Shown here: piece after piece, positions 51,052-54,291 of the stretch
How the letters are laid out: the number at the start of each line of letters is the position of its first letter
Numbering within the stretch: the first letter of the stretch is position 1
Origin: Bacteroidota bacterium
Lineage (GTDB): Bacteria > Bacteroidota > Bacteroidia > Chitinophagales > Chitinophagaceae
Assembly: GCA_023416995.1 (NCBI GenBank)
Contig: JAEZGI010000003.1
Span: 1-54,291, forward strand
Direction of reading: 5' to 3'
Length of the DNA: 54,291 bases
Notes under the pieces: model-generated
Seen by the model: only the letters and a program-made list of their open reading frames with translations
The model's database searches: none
What the model was told of the DNA's origin: nothing
Program-made: the position numbers and the translations under genes

Positions 51052-53694
51052 ATGGAAGAAAATAACATTTTACCTGACGAAACCAACGATATAAACCGCA
51101 TAGTGCCGGTGAATATTGAAGAACAGATGAAGACGGCCTATATCGATTATTCGATGTCGGTAATTGTCGGCCGCGCCCTCCCGGATGTAAGAGATGGTCT
51201 CAAACCGGTTCATCGCAGAATTTTACATGCGATGAATGAACTGGGCGTCAGTTTCAACAAACCTCACAAAAAATCGGCGCGTATTGTTGGGGAGGTGCTG
51301 GGAAAATTTCACCCACATGGTGATCAGTCCGTATATGGTTCTATCGTAAGGATGGCGCAGGAGTGGAGCATGCGTTATACGCTGATCCATGGCCAGGGTA
51401 ACTTTGGAAGCCAGGATGGCGACGGGCCGGCAGCAATGAGGTACACCGAGGTACGTCTTGAAAGGATCGCCGAATATATGCTGATGGATATTGACAAGGA
51501 AACGGTCGACTTCCAGCTGAATTTTGACGATTCACTCGAGGAGCCGGTTGTTTTACCAACCCGGATACCACAATTGCTCGTGAACGGATCAAGTGGTATT
51601 GCAGTAGGTATGGCTACTAACATAATGCCTCATAACCTCAGCGAAGTAATCGACGGGTGTATCGCGTATATTGATAACCGTGAGATCACTATCGATGAAA
51701 TGATGCAGTACGTCAAGGGCCCTGATTTTCCAACCGGTGGTGTTATCTATGGTATGGAAGGCATCAAGGCCGGCATGCATACAGGCAGGGGCAGGGTAGT
51801 GCTTCGTGGCAAAATGCATGTAGATACGAAAGCCAGTGGTCGTGAGCAGATCGTAATCACCCATGTACCATATCTCGTAAACCGTGATTCACTTTGTGAT
51901 AAGATCGGGCAACTGGTAAATGAAAAAATCATCGAAGGAATTGCACACGTTAACAATGAATCAAACCAGAAAGAAGGCACCCGTGTGGTACTGGATCTGA
52001 AACGTGACGCTATCGCTAACGTGATCATGAACCAACTGTTCAAGTACACAGAACTGCAAACCTCGTACGGCATCAATAATGTGGCGATCGTTAAAGGCCG
52101 GCCTCGTACACTGAACATCAAAGAAATGATCAGCGAGTTTGTCGAGTTCCGTCACGAAGTGGTGGTTCGCCGGACCCAGTTTGAATTAAAGGAAGCACAG
52201 AAAAAAGCGCATATACTTCAGGGTTACCTGATCGCCCTGGATCATCTTGATGAGGTGATAGCTATGATACGGGCATCGGCCACTCCTGAAACTGCCAAAG
52301 AAGCTTTGGTAAATGCAGGCTGGGGGCTTGATGAAATTCAGGCAAAAGCGATCCTTGAACTACGTCTTCAGAGACTGACAGGAATGGAGCGTGATAAAAT
52401 CAAACAGGAGTTTGATGAACTGATGAAGCTCATTGCAGAGCTGCAGGAGTTGCTTGGAAATGAAGGGCTGCGTTTTGAACTGATCAAAAAGGAACTGCTT
52501 GAAGTTAAAGAACGATTTGGTGATGAAAGACGAACAGAGATCACCTTCCTTGATGATGAAATGCAGATTAAAGATCTGATCAAAGAAGAAGACGTTGTTA
52601 TCACCATATCTCATCTCGGGTACATCAAACGTACATCTGCTTCCGAATACCGCGCACAACGCCGTGGCGGTAGGGGAACCATAGGAGGTAAGACAAGGGG
52701 AGAAGATTATATTGAACATCTGTTTGTTGCTTCTACCCATCACTCGATGTTGTTTTTCACAGAAAAAGGACGTTGTTACTGGTTAAATGTTTACCAGATT
52801 CCGGAAGGTGATAAAACCAGCAAGGGCAGGGCTATTCAAAACCTGATTCAAATTCCTCCGGACGATAAGGTGCGCGCAATCATTGATGTTAAAGATTTGC
52901 AGGATAAAGATTTTGTGGCTGGCCACAACATCGTGTTGTGTACCAAAAAAGGAATCATTAAGAAGACTGCCCTTGAAGACTTCAGTCGTCCGCGTCAGAG
53001 TGGTGTAAATGCGATCACGATCCTTGAAGGCGATGAGTTGCTGGCTGCTAAACTGACCAATGGTAATTGTGAAATCATGATGGCAGTGAAAAGCGGCAGG
53101 GCAATTCGTTTTCCTGAAGAAAAAGTGCGTGCCACCGGTCGTGGAGCGATCGGCGTTGCTGGAATCGAGGTAGATGATACCGAAGATGAGGTGATTGGCA
53201 TGATATGTGTCAGTCGAGAAGATAATCTCCGGACCGTACTGGTTGTCAGTGAAAAAGGCTACGGAAAACGCACACAGGTCGACGAATACCGCATCACGAA
53301 CAGGGGCGGAAAGGGTGTTAAAACAATCAATGTCACTGGAAAAAGTGGCAGCCTTGTCGGGATCCTTGATGTTACTGAACGTGAAGATCTCATGATAACC
53401 TGTAAAAGTGGTGTTACCATCCGGATGCCGGTTACGGGTATCAGCGAGCAGGGCCGTGCCACACAGGGTGTAAAACTTATAAAGGTTGATGAGGGTGATG
53501 AAATTGCCGCAATCACCAGTCTTGATGAGTTAGAAATCACCGGCGGAGAAATTGTTCTCGAAACACCTGCGGCAGGAGATCCTGTTCAACCCCTGGAAAA
53601 CGAAACACCGGAAACACTTCCTGAATCTGATCCTGATACAACCGGTGAAGATGGAATTGCATCTGATGAAGATGGTGAAGCACCAATTGTCTAA
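51052..53694 (+). CDS. gyrA: DNA gyrase subunit A
   Basis: 880 aa from ATG 51052 (MEENNILPDE). An upstream-extended frame beginning at TTG 50821 covers the promoter and is not used. The breakage-reunion domain opens with IEEQMKTAYIDYSMSVIVGRALPDVRDGLKPVHRRIL; Tyr131 (AAMRYTE) is the DNA-cleaving tyrosine, and GDGPAAMRYTE and PHGDQSVYGSIVRMAQ form the quinolone-binding region. The C-terminal beta-pinwheel carries the GyrA box QRRGGRG at 536-542, which distinguishes gyrase from topoisomerase IV. The tail from about 840 is acidic (SDPDTTGEDGIASDEDGEAP), typical of a regulatory tail. It introduces negative supercoils together with GyrB, whose gene is not in the window. Confidence 0.98.
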   Translation: MEENNILPDETNDINRIVPVNIEEQMKTAYIDYSMSVIVGRALPDVRDGLKPVHRRILHAMNELGVSFNKPHKKSARIVGEVLGKFHPHGDQSVYGSIVRMAQEWSMRYTLIHGQGNFGSQDGDGPAAMRYTEVRLERIAEYMLMDIDKETVDFQLNFDDSLEEPVVLPTRIPQLLVNGSSGIAVGMATNIMPHNLSEVIDGCIAYIDNREITIDEMMQYVKGPDFPTGGVIYGMEGIKAGMHTGRGRVVLRGKMHVDTKASGREQIVITHVPYLVNRDSLCDKIGQLVNEKIIEGIAHVNNESNQKEGTRVVLDLKRDAIANVIMNQLFKYTELQTSYGINNVAIVKGRPRTLNIKEMISEFVEFRHEVVVRRTQFELKEAQKKAHILQGYLIALDHLDEVIAMIRASATPETAKEALVNAGWGLDEIQAKAILELRLQRLTGMERDKIKQEFDELMKLIAELQELLGNEGLRFELIKKELLEVKERFGDERRTEITFLDDEMQIKDLIKEEDVVITISHLGYIKRTSASEYRAQRRGGRGTIGGKTRGEDYIEHLFVASTHHSMLFFTEKGRCYWLNVYQIPEGDKTSKGRAIQNLIQIPPDDKVRAIIDVKDLQDKDFVAGHNIVLCTKKGIIKKTALEDFSRPRQSGVNAITILEGDELLAAKLTNGNCEIMMAVKSGRAIRFPEEKVRATGRGAIGVAGIEVDDTEDEVIGMICVSREDNLRTVLVVSEKGYGKRTQVDEYRITNRGGKGVKTINVTGKSGSLVGILDVTEREDLMITCKSGVTIRMPVTGISEQGRATQGVKLIKVDEGDEIAAITSLDELEITGGEIVLETPAAGDPVQPLENETPETLPESDPDTTGEDGIASDEDGEAPIV

Positions 53695-53726
53695 CAGGTA
53701 ACATTTAATAAAATAAACATTTAAAA

Positions 53727-54291
53727 ATGAAAAGAATACTGCTGACCGCACTGCTTGCTGTATCAGTTGTTGGTTTGTTTGCTCAGAAACTTGACAAAGC
53801 CAAGTCACTTCTTGAAAAGAAAAAACTGGCTGATGCAAGAACAGAGATAGACAACTTCCTGGCTGTTGAGAAAAATAAAGCAAACTCAGAGGCCTGGTAC
53901 ACAAAAAGCAAAATCTATCTGGCATTAGACGCAGATTCGTCTGTGAGATCAACCGTTCCCGAAGCGAGAACAGCTGCATACGATGCCCTTCGCCAATATC
54001 TTGATCTTGAAAAGACCAAAGATTCTGCAAAAAGAAACATCATGCTGACCGCTGATGGTAATAAACCATTGATTGATCTGTATTCGGCGTATTCAAAAGA
54101 TGGTGCGTCTTTTTATAATGCAGGAAATTTCAACGATGCACTTACCAATTTCCAGGCAAGTCTAAGGATATTCGATCTGCTTGCTGCAAACAAGCTGGTT
54201 CCTATTTCACTTGATACAACCACTACATTGTATGCTGGTATTTCGGCAGAAAAAGCCAACAAGCCAGATACAGCAGCTATCTATTACGGCA
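53727..54291 (+). CDS. Exported TPR-like protein, cut by the window end
   Basis: Reads from ATG 53727 without a stop to the window edge (188 codons). The signal peptide is MKRILLTALLAVSVVGLFAQ. The mature part is helical repeat sequence: LDKAKSLLEKKKLADARTEI, SEAWYTKSKIYLAL, RTAAYDALRQYLDLE, ASFYNAGNFNDALTNFQASLRIFDLL, ending in YAGISAEKANKPDTAAIYYG. These are TPR-type repeats as in many Bacteroidota periplasmic scaffolds. It starts 32 bp after gyrA with no terminator between, so it may be read from the gyrA promoter. Full length and function unknown. Confidence 0.85.
   Translation, partial: MKRILLTALLAVSVVGLFAQKLDKAKSLLEKKKLADARTEIDNFLAVEKNKANSEAWYTKSKIYLALDADSSVRSTVPEARTAAYDALRQYLDLEKTKDSAKRNIMLTADGNKPLIDLYSAYSKDGASFYNAGNFNDALTNFQASLRIFDLLAANKLVPISLDTTTTLYAGISAEKANKPDTAAIYYG

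Noticed and set aside
53530..54030. 166-codon frame on - opposite the gyrA end and the last TPR gene
   Set aside because: Composition is that of an antisense shadow; the + strand carries an excellent signal peptide and repeats.
1..54291. tRNA, rRNA, CRISPR arrays, insertion sequences and prophage genes
   Set aside because: I scanned the gaps and ORFs by eye and saw no cloverleaf-like sequence, repeat array, transposase, integrase or terminal inverted repeat.

Overview
The window is a chromosomal stretch of a Bacteroidota bacterium, most likely a Chitinophagaceae-type soil or freshwater glycan degrader. The evidence is two SusC/SusD-type loci, a large protein with a type IX secretion C-terminal domain, many secreted proteins and lipoproteins, -7 promoter elements of the TAnnTTTG type, little sign of Shine-Dalgarno sequences, and housekeeping genes with Bacteroidota-type sequences. 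I saw no rRNA, tRNA, CRISPR array, integrase, transposase or phage gene. Nearly all of the DNA is coding.

Layout. (1) 1-11.3 kb: the 3' end of one Sus-like operon on + (truncated SusD, endonuclease/exonuclease/phosphatase-fold lipoprotein, large surface lipoprotein). It runs tail to tail into a second SusC/SusD pair on -, which lies downstream of a TIM-barrel sugar-phosphate isomerase and a beta-hydroxyacid-type dehydrogenase. (2) 11.3-25.8 kb: accessory and carbohydrate genes. These are an MpaB/DUF2236-like oxygenase, a NamZ-like exo-muramidase, a type IX-secreted SGNH hydrolase, a four-gene unit (small protein, GH43, DUF4198, TonB-dependent siderophore-type receptor), a PHA-granule-type small protein, a Bcr/CflA exporter, a GH30 glycosidase and a DUF6089 barrel protein. 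(3) 25.8-34.6 kb: a UbiD-type decarboxylase facing a tandem of three secreted DUF3857/transglutaminase-like paralogues, then a TraB/GumN protein. (4) 34.6-54.3 kb: mostly core genes (ndk, nrnA, FKBP isomerase, folP, DUF1599, DoxX/BT_3928, DppB-like permease, DUF721, recF, pdhA, TPR protein, ribH, LutA-like, EVE, sirtuin, saccharopine dehydrogenase, gyrA, and a TPR protein cut by the window end).

How the genes work together. Regions 1 and 2 look like outer-membrane capture and breakdown of glycans and cell-wall material: SusC/D import, GH30/GH43 glycosidases, NamZ and the SGNH hydrolase outside the cytoplasm, and isomerase plus dehydrogenase inside. The EEP-fold lipoprotein beside a SusD hints at a phosphodiester-containing substrate. 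recF, a membrane-anchored small protein and a DciA-like DUF721 gene form one replication/repair unit on -.

The most distinctive observations are these. In the DUF3857 trio one copy keeps Cys and His of the transglutaminase triad, while the other two have replaced them but keep the Asp. The sirtuin lacks the zinc cysteines but keeps the Tyr-x-x-Arg acyl-pocket pair. Several convergent gene pairs are very tightly packed, with terminators or stop codons written into the end of the opposing gene. Several start codons were reassigned because the longer reading frames include promoter elements (gyrA, pdhA, nrnA) or begin at non-ATG codons just ahead of a better ATG. I found no single obviously new defence or biosynthetic system.
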